64,000 nt of DNA from Bathynomus jamesi (taxonomy: Eukaryota > Arthropoda > Malacostraca > Isopoda > Cirolanidae). The first letter of the stretch is position 1; every line of letters begins with the position of its first letter. The position numbers and the translations under genes were made by a program. This document shows positions 1 through 12,833 of this stretch, piece by piece. The notes beneath the pieces are model-generated. The model was given only the letters and a program-made list of their open reading frames with translations, made no database searches and was not told where the DNA came from. Location: positions 1 through 64,000 of the forward strand of contig JAJOZX010000090.1 in NCBI GenBank assembly GCA_023014485.1. Direction: 5' to 3'.

Positions 1-901
1 AAAGGGGCCAACTTTCTCTTCATTATCATCAGTATCATCAGTAGAAATGTCAGTGCAACTAGCATTCTCTTCATCCTTGTCCTCATCTTCATCTATCATT
101 TCATTATCTTCTTCCTCTTCATAATTCTCAATATGAACTTCTCTTCTTTTGTATAAAACAGAGGAAACGGCGAGATGAATAGCGTGGGCAATGCACTGTG
201 GTGTTTCAGGTGTAAAATCTTTTCCAAACCTCACCATAACTGATGCACCATCTGTCGTACATCCTCTTATGTGTTGATCTAAATTGAGGCCATAAACATT
301 TAACCTTTTTTTTTACAATTTCCACTGTCCTGGTACTGTCAAGGCTTCCAAATATTTTGATTAATCCCAAGGACCAATATTGGTCTTCTTGATGAACATT
401 TATATTCATATATCTCTTATTCTGAAATGAGGTATATTCATCAAGGGTTATAGAAAATCGAACTCCTTTACTCACTAATTTTCCAAAGTGATCTATCAAT
501 TCAGCCTTCTTTCTTTCATGAAATCTAACTACCATATGTTTGACACCTGAATGTGAAGTTGGATGAGGCTTATCATGTTTATTTTTAGTTAAACTCTCTT
601 GAATGAATTCACTTGTGGCAATAGAGCGGAAGCTAAATCCATCAACACATGCAAGTTTTGCAATTTCTTCTTAAATAGATTTTTTGTTAATAAATGTATC
701 CAAAGTTTTTTGTTTTTAATGATGTTGATTTTCACATATCTTGATTTCAGCAACATTTATATTATGAATTTTTTTCAAATGAACAGATAATCCACTAGTT
801 GAGCCCCCGCTGCACTTTATAACTTTTTCACACTTTGAACATTCAGTTTCGTCTTTATTTTTCTTAATAAAATAATTCCACACGATTGATTTTTTTGACA
901 T
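1..901 (-). pseudogene. hAT transposase, BED-finger type, frameshifted and truncated
   Basis: A DDE-type cut-and-paste transposase relic. Its order on the minus strand is as follows. A BED zinc finger lies at 901-716, with CSKC and HLKKIH as metal ligands. Next comes a segment reading LACVDGFSFRSIATSEF (about 690-620). Then come the first acidic motif TLDEYTS (about 450), the second motif TTDGASVM (about 240), and the hAT-type CIAHAIHLAV motif (about 200-170). The window edge holds a very acidic linker (EEEEDNEMIDEDED). At least one frameshift separates the BED finger from the body, and another lies near 300 in a poly-T run. The C-terminal dimerisation domain is outside the window. The family call is secure; the element is dead as read here. 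Confidence 0.88.
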
Positions 902-1525
902 TCTTGTAATAGATTCGAAGGGGTAGATTATTTAAAGTAAGAAACAGCTTATTCCCACATCACAAGACTGCAATGCGCACGTAACAAATTTACAAAATTT
1001 AACTTATGAAATATGCGCATCAATCAACCACTGCAAGCGTCTAGTACGAAATTCGAAATCTGAATGAACTCGATAACGAATCTAGAAAAGCAACGCGAGG
1101 TTTTGGAATCGTGTAAAAACATTTTTGAACGTTTCAATTCGTATTTATACGATTTCAAATGTTTAAGGCGAGAGTTCTGGATGATAGTTTCCCGTTTCAG
1201 AAAAACGGACACATCATATAACGTGAATAACATATTACTATAACAAATGATAAATTATGACATACACTAATGACTCCCCTCAAAGATATACTGCATGTGT
1301 AAGTTATGTATAAAGATAAATCATTATTTCTACTCACATTGGCCACAAAATCCTACAAAAAACAAATCTTTGTTAACTTGACATTTGCTGATTGCTCCCA
1401 CAATAAAAACAATAGGCAGTTCTTCAATACCGAAAACCCGGTATCGATAATCACGATATCGGTATCGTCTCTCTTGTCCAGTATCGGTATAAATACCGGT
1501 TTTTCAATACCGGCTTTCATCACTA
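1..1525 (-). mobile_element. hAT DNA transposon, 3' part lost at window edge
   Basis: The element reads on the minus strand and starts at 1525 with TAGTGATG, followed by CCGGTAT/CGATACCGG-rich subterminal sequence (about 1430-1520). This is the style of many animal hAT ends. A BED finger and transposase body follow downstream (see the pseudogene entry). The other end lies outside the window, so the 8-bp target duplication (expected to be 1526-1533, cgtctgta) cannot be tested. The element abuts the RNase H region of a LINE directly, so it probably inserted into that LINE. Bases 902-1430 show no coding sequence and probably represent its 5' leader. Confidence 0.8.
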
Positions 1526-2265
1526 CGTCTGTACCATCCAGCAAACCTTCCACTTTTTTACGGCCTTCCCACACAAGACAGTCGCCTTCTGCTGGGTCCC
1601 AGCTCATGTCGGCATCCAGGGTAACGAGGAGGTGGACCGCACGGCAAAGACGGCCTGCTCACTGCCGGCCTCGTCACTACCCCTCCCCTTCTCCGACTTC
1701 TTCCCGACTCTCCGCTCCCACTTCCGCTCCATATGGCAAAGGGAATGGGACCAGGCCACGCAAAATAAATTCCACAAGATCAAACCACAAATAGGATACT
1801 GGGCCTCCTCATTCCACCGGTCCCGCTATAAAGAAGTAATTCTAGCCCGTCTCCGCCTAGGCCACTCCCGCATCACCCACGGACTTATGGCGAAATCGCC
1901 AGCCCCGCTCTGCCCTACCTGCCATGCCCCTATCGTTGTCATGCACCTCCTGGTGGAATGCCCAACCTGTCCGCTCTTCGTCGCGTGTTTCCCTCTCTTG
2001 TCCGAAAATCCCATACCCGACCGTCTACGCTCCATACTCGCCGAGGCCCCCACTTTTCAACAGAAGAGATTTTCCTCTTCCTCACTCACTCCCATCTGCT
2101 CCATCGCGTCTAAGACCATACCCTTCCTACCCACTATCCAGCAACTGACCCTTACTCACCCCGCTAGTCTACCACCCCCAACTCAGTAACACCACCCACC
2201 CACTGCCTCGCCGAGATATGTACCGCTTTCTGTAGGTACGAATCGGCGGTAAATTAAAGAAAAAA
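1526..2265 (+). mobile_element. I-group LINE (RNase H-bearing), 3' end only
   Basis: The 3' terminal part of a non-LTR retrotransposon. The sequence enters in frame at the RNase H domain, runs to a stop at 2189 and continues through a short 3' UTR (cgaatcggcggtaaatt) to an A-rich tail at about 2256-2268. The hAT element occupies the position where the RT domain should lie. The upstream part is absent from this window and may lie beyond the hAT element. Confidence 0.8.
1534..2189 (+). pseudogene. LINE ORF2 C-terminus: RNase H plus zinc knuckle
   Basis: The frame reads FCWVPAHVGIQGNEEVDRTAK at about 1582-1644, the classic C-terminal RNase H signature (W-x-P-x-H-x-G, GNE, D-x-x-AK). About 80 residues later comes LRLGHSRITHGLM, then CPTCHAP...HLLVECP. 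This C-x2-C...H...C tail typifies the I/Jockey/R1/Loa supergroup. An RNase H domain favours I, Nimb or Loa over Jockey. The ORF is open from the hAT boundary to TAG at 2189, so the fragment is young or was conserved until the insertion. No RT domain is present in the window. Confidence 0.82.
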
Positions 2266-2267
2266 AA

Positions 2268-3771
<1,504 letters not shown>

Positions 3772-4213
3772 TATATATATATATTATATTTTTTATTTCT
3801 TTTTGAGAGCTGACGCTAAATATTTTTTGCTTTGAACGAAAAGGCTGCATATGAACGTACAATGCATTTCAGAAGTTTTAAAACTGACTTCTATCATCAC
3901 TGATTGTTTTACCAAAAAGTACTGAAAATTTTATCAAAATGGCAATTAAATAGAATGAAAACTGAAATTATATTGCAACTTTTATTAGCTTAAGTACTGC
4001 AACAAAATATTTTTGAATATATTTTAATTGCTTTTAATTCTTTCAATATTTTAATTCAATTGATATTGTAGCTGAAATCTAATTGTAACTGCAACTGTAA
4101 TTTTAATATCACGTACTCTTAATTTTAACTGTAAATTTAGTTATTATAATGTAATTTATATATTTAGTTATATTAAAAACATCACGGATAGTGAGAGAAG
4201 TTTGTCTTTGAAA
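3772..4213. other. AT-rich intergenic DNA, nothing recognised
   Basis: Very A+T-rich sequence with short repeated motifs of the type taattgcaactgtaattttaat. No coding potential, TIR or RNA gene is visible. Confidence 0.6.
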
Positions 4214-4218
4214 TCAAA

Positions 4219-4220
<2 letters not shown>

Positions 4221-4293
<73 letters not shown>
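4221..4293. repeat. (TA)n microsatellite, about 73 bp
   Basis: A near-perfect TA dinucleotide tract. Confidence 0.97.
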
Positions 4294-4299
<6 letters not shown>

Positions 4300-6240
4300 T
4301 ACATAGTGGCCTGTTGATAGTGCCAGATGTAATCAAGTAATTTAGTTGAAATGAAATACTTACAGGATCACCGATTTTTTCTTTCGACCAAATAACCAAT
4401 ATTTAATAAAGGAACAAAAGGGCTTTGTAATTTTGGTTTAATTAGAAAAATAAATTAACTATTTGTTTACAGTGATTAACAATTGTATGGAATTGTGCAA
4501 TATTTTAAATGATTGATGACTGACAATAGGAAATGATTTCATTACGCAGGTTAAAAATTAAATGAAACAATGGTGATGAAACCAAAATTAAGGTAACAAA
4601 GTACATATGTGGTATTTAATACACAGCAATAAGATAAGCCCACTTGCGATCGTCAATACGCGAGTTTGATTTAACGGTATGAAGACCCTTCGGAGAGCCT
4701 ATGCGATTAGGCTGAGAGTTTGAGTTTATAGGTTACGTAACAAAGTGGCTTAGCACAACGAAGTAAAACGCTGTAGGCCAAGTGAGTTGGCGGCCTATCC
4801 GCGGTTTGCGGATCTGGGTTTTGATGATTATGAAAACGGGAGAGCCTATTAGCCGGTTGTTGCAGGAATGATGCTACGACGGCGGACGAAATAATCGTAG
4901 GCCTGCACTGAGTGCACTGGTGATGTACTTTATGTAGGATTAAGCTGAGGTTCGAAGGTCGGCAGAACGGATGAGAGCGAGTGGAGGTTCAGCGCAAAGG
5001 TCAGAGAGCGGAGTGTGAGTGAAATAAAGAATGAGGAATGAGAGTGAATTGAAGTGGAATCACGCTTTTATATGCGCTCTCAAGGCGTGACGTTAGGCCT
5101 GTTCAAAAATCAACTTTTTCTTATTTTCATAGGTTTCTGTACATTTTCCCATGCTTTACTCACCTGAACGTTGCCCTACAAGGCCATGATCTATCATTTT
5201 CGATAAAATTAGACTTTGATTCATTGTTCCAAAGATTTTCTTCCAATTAAGCTCGAATTTGGTCGGAAGGCTTCAAGTGATCACCAAGTGAAATTCACTC
5301 TACCACTCTATCGTGCAGTGCACCTAATTTGCTTGACATCCCAGACAGTGGTTGACTAATGAACTGTCCTAGTTTTAAAGTTCTGACAATAGTATTTTGT
5401 ACTCTTTTGCGCAACGTTCAATCTAGAGTTGGAACCTCTGAACTTCTGTAATTCTCGATTTGTAGGTTTTTGAGCCATTTTTTTCTAACCTAAGTTACTT
5501 TATATCGAATGGAGTCCCATTACAAAATTTTATTTGCTTTTCATTTATTCCTACATTACGATAGCAACCTATCGTAATAAAATAAAGCCTTACACTGTGA
5601 AAAATGTACGTTTCATTTATTTTCAAATCCGAGCGTATATCTGACATTAAATGTAATTTCGAATTACGAAGTATTTGAAACGTACACGGGAAGTACCCTA
5701 GCTCCGAACGTATACCAAATCCCTTTGAGTACAGCTGACATTAAATATACTTTCCGAGTACTCTTCTTACCGGTAGTAGGTAGAAAGTACAACGCAGCAC
5801 GAGAAACCACTTAAAATGTATAAATCCTAAATTAAGAGTATTTTGGATTTAGTTTCCGTTTCAACATACCTTATAAAACCTAACTAAATTCTCTCAAATT
5901 TGATTTTTATACTGGGATTTATTTAACTCCAACTTAATTACCATATATTCAGTCATACACACTTTATATAAAGAAATAAATGTATAAAGTTTCCACTTAC
6001 TAGCTTCGAATCAACGATAGCAAGAGCGCCCAGGCAAGGTATAGTTTTCCTTATCCTACAGTATTAGGCTACTCGGTGTTAGAAAGTTGACTTAACATAT
6101 CGGGTATTTATTTACTGTAGTGTTTTGTCCTACATTACAGTTTTATTAAACAACCTTTGTAGGAAAAAAAAATTGTTTATTTACATTTAAACATTTTGGT
6201 TAATAAATGCAAAAAAGCTTCACTTTTTTCTACGTGAAGG
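4294..6240. other. Intergenic DNA with no recognised gene
   Basis: No ORF over about 60 codons resembles a known protein. The 4620-5100 block is less AT-rich than its surroundings and could be an old LTR or UTR fragment, but I found neither a primer-binding site nor paired LTRs. The rest is AT-rich. Confidence 0.5.
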
Positions 6241-6248
6241 TCAAAATA

Positions 6249-6412
6249 TGAAAATAAAAACCCACTCTAATAGACAGAGTTTATTTCCACAACAGTTTCG
6301 ATGCCCACTGGCATCATCCTCGTTTTTCTGTATCCACCCGAGGAGGATGCCAGTGGGCATCGAAACTGTTGTGGAATAAACTCTGTCTATTAGAATGGGT
6401 TTTTATTTTCAC
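6249..6412. repeat. Foldback repeat with 74-bp arms, Penelope-terminus-like
   Basis: The left arm 6249-6322 and right arm 6339-6412 are inverted complements with only about three differences (c/t, one T indel, a/c). They are separated by 16 bp. The right arm contains ccgaggag, a 6-bp stem (gatgcc/ggcatc) and gaaac. This resembles a degenerate hammerhead-ribozyme core, as found in Penelope-like element ends. It is followed by a typical leader-like stretch (tgttgtggaataaactc). No protein is encoded. Confidence 0.8.
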
Positions 6413-6814
6413 ATTTTGGTTAATATTGGTTTTAACGTCCCCTTCGTTTTCGATAGAAAGAGTTAATTTTCTGCTATTTTCAACCAAAACAAGAATACTT
6501 TATTCTATACTAATTTTGGCGGAAATTCTATTTATCGAGATATTTACTTTCGAAATTATTAAATTTTGGCTCCGTTATTCACTCGTCAAACCATCACGTC
6601 CCGTGTGTACTGTATATAGTCATGTTATTATCAATGGCCAATCAGCGGCTGCCCCATTGTCACGTGATACTCCCATGCAGGTCCCGAATTCATTATGAGG
6701 TACCCATTCCCGGTTAGGTCAACTCTATGCCCTTGACAATTGGTTAGGTTAAGTTGTGTTATTTTCGTTAGTTTTAGCTGTACGCTCTTGACGATTGGTT
6801 AGGTTAGGTTACTT

Positions 6815-7137
6815 TTGCTGACGAAAAATTGGTTTTTCTGGTGTGTTTCATGCGGTAAAGATTCGTTATAACTACCCCCTCGTTTTTGACAAGAAAACAT
6901 TTTAATGGTGTATTTATGTGTTTTCTTTAAATTTGACCTTCATTTTTGGAGGATGTGTCAAATCGTCATTTCCTCAAAAATGGCTATTTTCTCGAGGAAA
7001 TGAAGGTCAGATTTGAACAAAACACACCAAAACACACCAGAAAAATATGTTTTCGTGTCAAAAACGACCGGGCAGTTAAAACGAATCTTTACCAACATTT
7101 TGGTATATTTATAAGAAAGAGAACCATTTTTCTTTAA
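6815..7137. repeat. Imperfect foldback repeat (MITE-like)
   Basis: The left arm (about 6830-6955) and right arm (about 6990-7135) are inverted complements containing the modules ggtaaagattcgtt, cgtttttgac, gaaaaca and gaccttcattt. Sequence related to one arm also occurs at 6413-6480 (ttggttttaacgtcccc). It is probably a non-autonomous element; I see no clean target duplication. Confidence 0.6.
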
Positions 7138-7690
7138 AACAATTAATATTAATTCTGGATGGATTGATTATTTATAAGGTCATGTTATTAATGTTTGTGA
7201 AACCTTAATATCTCGAAGCAGTCAGCCAAAGGCCATAAATACAGATGCATTTAATTTCCTTGATGTAATTAAGGCATGGGCGATAACAAACCCAACATGG
7301 ATTTTCATTTTATATTAAATATATTTGTCAGTTTATATCAAATATATTTCGGTCAATAAAACTATAGTAAAGACCACAGCAATGAAAATCTTCAGCTTCA
7401 CGAATCTTGACACAATGTGAAGCTCAAGATTTTAATGGCTGCGTTCTTTTCTAAGTTTTATTGCGGTGCTGGGGCCTTCGGGCCCAGTAACTTGGAAGGG
7501 GCTGGTCACACACTATTTTCGTTCATTACTCATCATTCCCATCCACCATACAAAGTTTGGTCAGAATTGGTTCAGAAACGTAAAAGTTTTTATACGGACA
7601 GACATTCAGTGAGTTATACTGTTTTATCGAGTGTCCAGTGTTATCAATTGAATAAGTGGTTTTTGTTGAGGTGTGTTTAAAAAAAAAATA
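7138..7690. other. Non-coding repeat-derived stretch
   Basis: It contains a short inverted repeat at about 7386-7437 (aaaatcttcagcttcac / gtgaagctcaagatttt). The unit aaaatcttgagcttcac recurs at about 27868 and 28053. The catacaaagtttggtcagaa and cggacagaca modules are typical of dispersed arthropod repeats. No gene is recognised. Confidence 0.5.
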
Positions 7691-8160
7691 GTGTTTGGTG
7701 CATTCTTAACTAAATTACTTCGTGTTACTAATCATTCATTAACGAATATATTTCATCTATTGACTTTATACAGTACTATATTATTTGATCAAACAAAGGA
7801 TAGTGCACGTGGCTTGCCTTGTTTGTTTTTCAAATCTATCAGAAAACGAGGAGTCATAAGGTTCATTTTCCCTTCCTTAGGGAGGTCAGGTAGAGTGTGG
7901 TCACACACCGTGGGAAAAAAGGAAAAAAGTCGGTCGAATCGCGGACAGATAAGTACTATAATACTCTTTCTTTTACAGTCTTTCGTCGGTAGCTTAATTA
8001 TATATTCATTTAGTATAAATTTGTGTTACAAGAACCTGTTTCTGCGTTTCAGAACATTTTTGCGGGTTTGCTCAGTGACGGCAATAAGCACGCGGTAGAC
8101 CTACGTTGTAATTTATTAATTTCTAAGCGCTCGGTTTTTTTTTTTTTTGCTAATTAAAGC

Positions 8161-9094
8161 ATGGCACCCCCGTCAAGTACTTGCAGTCGCCGTGAAGGGA
8201 AATTTGCCGCTTACGCGTTTACAATGGCTAATAATAATGAACAGTTAGTTTGCAGGTGGTGCTCAAGCATGGAAGTGCTGAGGAACGAGTTAGAACGTGA
8301 GAGGGAGGCCAGAGTTAGGCTTGAAGAAAGGGTGATGCTCCTGACGGCAAAATTAGAATCCCTTGAGACTCCAGTTACGACCCCTCCTGCCTCAGTTTCT
8401 ACTAATAATATAAATAGTACTAATAGTCCTCTCTTCCCCTAGTTCCCAACCCTTCGTTCGAGTGCGTAATGGAGCCCCATTCTGAAAACCTAAGACTTGT
8501 CTACCAGTAATAACAAGCAATAAGTTTTCTGTTTTAGGTTTCGAAGATGCTGATGAACCGGAAATACGACTCGTTGGCGATTCCATTGTTTGAGGGCAGC
8601 TCGAGGAATTCTGTGGGAGAAACCCTCGTCGTAGGCGCCGTTACTGCTACCCTGGTGCAAGGGTGGAGGATATAACTAATAGTGTTGACCATTTTACAGA
8701 CGGTACCGCCGAGGACACAACGTATGTTATTCATGTCGGTACTAATAACGTTTTAAATTCTAGATCGGAAGAACTGCTGGCTAGGTACAGGGACTTACTA
8801 GAGCGATTAAAGGAAAAAACTAATAAGATTGTTTTAACAGGTATACTTCCTCGAATTATCCAACGTAACGATTTCTACAGCAAGGCGACCTATATTAACA
8901 ATAACCTAAAGTCTCTTTGCCAACAGGAAGGAGTGCATTTTGCGAATTTTTGGAACAGTTTCTACGGCAGGAGGGACTTGTTCCTCGGAGATGGACTTCA
9001 TCTTAATGACGTTGGAGCTGCGCGTTTAGGAAGACTATTTCATAATACTGTCTCTTCTTTTCAGGCTGCCGTAACTCGAACGGTCCCAGCGTAA
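8161..9094 (+). pseudogene. CR1 LINE ORF1: coiled coil plus SGNH-esterase-like domain
   Basis: The frame opens at ATG 8161 (MAPPSSTCSRREG) and gives a short coiled coil (VLRNELEREREARVRLEERV) ending at a stop near 8442. After a frame change the esterase-like domain reads IRLVGDSIV at about 8565, the GDS nucleophile motif. A further break follows, then CYPGARVEDITN, HVGTNN (the block with the conserved Asn), TGILPRI and finally GDGLHLNDVGAARLGRLF, which holds the catalytic Asp/His pair (D-x-x-H). The order GDS...GTNN...DxLH is the SGNH hydrolase layout of CR1 ORF1 proteins, thought to act in RNP or membrane association. At least two frameshifts or stops separate the coiled coil, nucleophile and remainder. 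Confidence 0.85.
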
Positions 9095-9114
9095 ATTTCA
9101 CAAATTTCCCCTGC

Positions 9115-9925
9115 GCTCGCGAAGGTGTCGCAATTACAAACAATTTGAAGGTTCTATCATTAAATGCTGGTAGCCTACGAAATAAAAGAAACTAATTTTT
9201 TTCTTTAATTGCTTGTAAAGACTATGATATAATTGCGATAAATGAATCGTGGCTTAGCACTGAAACTCGTGACTTTGTAGGGGAGTATCAAATTAAAGGT
9301 TATAGACTTTTTGTTAAAAACAGAATAGGTAGGCGAGGAGGCGGTGTTATGTTGTATATCAAAAATAATATTGCGAACGTTATAGAAGTAAAGCACACAA
9401 TTCCAGAACCGATAGATTCGACTATATCAGAACTTAAATTGAACGATTTCAAACTTGTTGTTGCGGTTATATATAGGCCCCCTAATCAAACAGCTGATAC
9501 GGACGAAGCGTTATATCGTGAACTAAAGAGAATAATCGGTAGTGAGCAGGCTTTAGTTATGGGTGACTTTAATTGCGCCAACGTGAATTACGATACAATG
9601 CAGGGAGACGCGGAAGGTAATCGTTTAGTTAATTTTCTCGAGGATAGCTTTTCTTATTCAAAAGGTTGGGGAACCTACGAGGTTGGACAGTATTTTAGAT
9701 TTAGTAATAACTACGGATGATAGGCTAATTACTGATCTTCAAGTAATAGAACCGTTAAGCAATAGCGATCACAATATGGTAGAGTTTGTCCTCTCAGTAA
9801 GTCACTCGAAACCAGCTAACTCGACTAAAATTCCTAACTTCCAGCACGCAGACTTTTGTAAATTTCGAAATAAATTGTCACACGTCAATTGGGAAAACGT
9901 AATGGGAACTCCAACGCAAAACTAA
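9115..9925 (+). pseudogene. CR1 LINE ORF2 endonuclease domain
   Basis: An apurinic-like (exo_endo_phos) endonuclease that would nick target DNA for target-primed reverse transcription. Visible motifs are LSLNAGSLRNK (N-terminal Asn) at about 9155, IAINESWL (catalytic Glu) at about 9235, GGGVMLYIKN at about 9340, VAVIYRPPN at about 9465, VMGDFNCANVNYD (Asp/Asn pair) at about 9558, ILDLVITTDD at about 9687 and SNSDHNMVEF (SDH catalytic pair) at about 9757. A stop near 9195 and a frame change between the two longest ORFs (near 9665) break it. All signature residues are otherwise present, so decay is recent relative to older relics in the window. Confidence 0.88.
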
Positions 9926-11850
9926 TGTGGGAATCGTTTGAAACAGTATTTAGGACTATAAATGAGGAATGTGTACCGTACAAAATTAAGCGTGCGAAAG
10001 TAAACAACAAGCCCTTGTGGTTTACTTCTAGAGTAGGAGACATTATAAAGTAGAGATAGGGCTTATAGGCTACATAAGTGCGATAAAGACAATTTGTGTT
10101 ACGAAAAACTACATATCTCTAAGGCGTGAAGCGAAAAGTGTGATAAAAAAGTCCAAGCGCGAATTTGAAATCTCCATAGCTCGTGACGGTAAAGAAAACC
10201 CAAGCGACATCTAGTTTCTGAAAACAAGGAAATGGCTACCTGCTAAACGAATTCTTTACGTCAGTTTTTACTACAGATGTAACGAATATCCCTACGGTCA
10301 TAGACATAATACCTTTGATAATGGTAATATTTTGGATAATATTGTGGTTAGTGAAGGGGAGTAATGCGCTATATTGATAAAATGAAAACGCGTAAATCAC
10401 CGGGCCATTCCATATATCCCATACAAATAAAAGAATTAAAAGATAGCATTGTTGTGCCGCTAACAAAGATTTTTAATGCGTCTATTTCTGAGGGGTGCGT
10501 ACCAGATAATTTCAAGTTAGCAAACGTAACACCTATCTTTAAGAAAGGCGATAAAGGTGCGGTGGGAAATTATAGGCCAATCAGTTTAACGTCTGTTGTA
10601 GGTAAGCTACTGGAATCAATAATAGGGATCGTATAGTCGAACACTTAGAATTGCATAACTTAGTTAGAAATACGCAGCACGGTTTTAGGCGAAACAAATC
10701 TTGCTTAACTAATCTTTTAGAATTTTTTCAAAGCGTGGTTGACGTTTACGATAGTCATCGGGCGGTTGATGTAGTGTATTTAGATTTTCAAAAAGCGTTT
10801 GACACCGTACCGCACAAAAGACTCATTGAGAAAACTAAGGCTCATGGAATCAGGGTGTAGTAATAAATTGGCTAGAAGAGTGGTTGCGAGGTAGGAAACA
10901 GAGGGTGGTCGTTGATGGAGCGGAGTCGTGTTGGGCTAATGTAGCGAGTGGCGTTCCTCAGGGTTCTGTATTGGGCCCCTTGCTTTTTCTTATATATATT
11001 AACGATTTAGATGTCGGCCTAGTCAGTACAGTTTCAAAGTTTGCGGATGACACGAAGCTGGGTGGTAGGGCGATTAATGACGAAGATAGAGGTAAAATCC
11101 AGAATGATCTGAATAAAATCGTTGATTGGTCAGTCACATGGCAAATGAGATTTAACGTCGATAAGTGCAAAATTTTACATATAGGTTCGCGTAACGGTAA
11201 TTTTGCGTGTAGTATGTCAGGAAAGAGTTGAAAGCGTAGAGCAGGAAAAAGATTTAGGAGTTATAGTCACTGGTGATTTAAAAGTAGCGAAACAAAGTAC
11301 AGCAGCGGTCAATAAAGCGAACAAAGTGTTAGGTTTATAGCTCGGAATTTTGAGTACAAATCGCGCGATATTATAGTTCCTCTTTATAAATCATTAGTTA
11401 GACCCCATTTGGAGTACGCGATCCAATTTTGGAATCCGCATATGCTCAAAGATATAGACAAAATCGAAAGAGTTCAAAGACGAGCAACTAAGATGATTCC
11501 GTCGCTTAGGTCAAAGTCGTACGAGGATAGGCTTAAAGAGTTAAAATTGACTACACTCGAGACTAGGAGGCTAAGGGGTGATCTAATCCAGGTTTTCAAA
11601 ATTATGAATGGGTTCGATAACGTAGACAGGATAGCTTTTTCGAAATATCTCAATATAATAGGACTAGAAATAACGGGTGTAAGTTGTAAGTTGACAAGTA
11701 GAAGGTTCGAGACAGCAGTTGCCAAAAACTTTTTACGCATAGAATAGTAAATAGGGGAATAGTTTGCCGGTAGAAGTAATTAGTAGCACGTCTATAAACA
11801 TGTTTAAAAATCGATTAGACGCATATGTTGATAGATTGGGTATAGTTTAA
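9926..11850 (+). pseudogene. CR1 LINE ORF2 reverse transcriptase and C-terminus
   Basis: Reverse transcriptase of the CR1/L2 style. Ordered motifs are KTRKSPGHSIYPIQIKE (about 10390), LANVTPIFKKGDKGAVGNYRP (about 10520), TQHGFRRNKSCLTNL (about 10675), VYLDFQKAFDTVPHKRL (catalytic Asp, about 10780), GVPQGSVLGPLLFLIYINDL (about 10950) and KFADDTKL (catalytic FADD, about 11040). The thumb and C-terminal part includes EYAIQFWNPHMLKDIDKIERVQ (11412) and a terminal VISSTSINMFKNRLDAYVD ending at TAA 11848-11850. Stops near 10637, 10859 and 11231, and frame changes between them, disrupt the protein. Confidence 0.9.
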
Positions 11851-11988
11851 GGTAGTAAAATTAAGGGTTGGATAAGATAGATTTTGATTCTCTTTTCATT
11901 AAAGATCACAATAACCAGACTAGAGGTCATAGTATGAAATTATTTAAGCCAATGATGTAGAACAAATTTAAGAAAACAGTTTTACAAT

Positions 11989-12769
11989 GTTGTGGGATAT
12001 AGGGAGGCAGCATTTGGGTTAGGGGATACTCTCTTACTCCTTACTCTTACTCTCTACTCCTTACACACTCCATTTAAAGAGATTCCTCTGCCGAGCGGTG
12101 CCCCCATAGTACTGTGTGAGGTATTGAAAAACTCGATCTTCACTTGCCCCACAAACGCCTTTAAATGGAAAACCCATAATGGGTGCACACATTTCTACAT
12201 TACTGTACAGTCTTTACAGCCACACATACACTTTTCCTCCTAAGTATATATATTGTAATGTATATGGTTGTAAATTGTGACTTGGTCCGCAATTGATATG
12301 GACCGTGTCTTATTTTTGGTTGGAAAGGTACTGGTATTGATGGATACCGTAATGAAATTGACTGGATTCTTTGGATCTGATATATTTGCATGTCGGTTAT
12401 AAATAGATATAGAGTGTAACATATTTGTGGATAGTAGTCGATTATGACTTGATCCTCTGGATCCGGAGATTCTATCTTTAGTTTTAAATTGATAATTATT
12501 AAGTTTTGCAAAAATTGGTTGTTGCCAATGTACAGGCAGTTTTTACATAGTGGAGCCACCTCGATGGGCCGAAGTGGCCCCTATTGTGCCCACTATAAAA
12601 ATTTCATATGTTCTTATGTTCTTTGTGGTTCGGAACCCACGTAAAATTGTAGGTCCCCTTCGCCACCACGGAGGACATGCACAATACACAATTACGAACA
12701 CAGTTAGGTAGACCAGCCATGAGTGGATCCTATGGTCTTTGTTGGTCTGAAACATTAGAACATTATAAC

Positions 12770-12771
<2 letters not shown>
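11989..12771 (+). mobile_element. LINE 3' UTR copy X1 (plus orientation)
   Basis: It begins tgttgtgggatatagggag and ends gtctgaaacatt..., next to the (TA)n at 12772. It is the same sequence as the region downstream of a LINE ORF2 C-terminus in the copy starting at 13994, so I read it as a 5'-truncated LINE tail. It is the inverted complement of 12831-13596, with scattered mismatches and a local insertion of ttactc-type repeats (12030-12060). No ORF is real here. Confidence 0.72.

Positions 12772-12830
<59 letters not shown>
12772..12830. repeat. (TA)n at the centre of a 1.6-kb palindrome
   Basis: An uninterrupted TA tract of about 59 bp lying exactly between the inverted LINE tails 11989-12771 and 12831-13596. 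Confidence 0.97.

Positions 12831-12833
<3 letters not shown>

Larger units (their letters stand above)
7691..11988 (+). mobile_element. CR1-type LINE, near full length, multiply frameshifted
   Basis: A non-LTR retrotransposon with 5' leader (about 7691-8160), ORF1 (8161-9094), ORF2 (about 9115-11850) and a short 3' UTR. It abuts an unrelated LINE 3' end at about 11989. ORF1 has the coiled-coil plus esterase layout known in CR1 elements, and ORF2 has endonuclease and reverse transcriptase domains in the expected order. At least six frame breaks are visible, so it is non-functional. The 5' boundary is a guess based on the last unrelated repeat unit. Confidence 0.82.

Noticed and set aside
4214..4399. 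Poly-Ile/Tyr proteins read from (TA)n tracts here and at 12677, 13699, 42779, 57505 and similar places
   Set aside because: They are translations of TA/CA/TG microsatellites, not genes.
4620..5100. Solo LTR
   Set aside because: Composition differs from the surroundings, but I found no TG...CA ends, no target duplication and no second copy.
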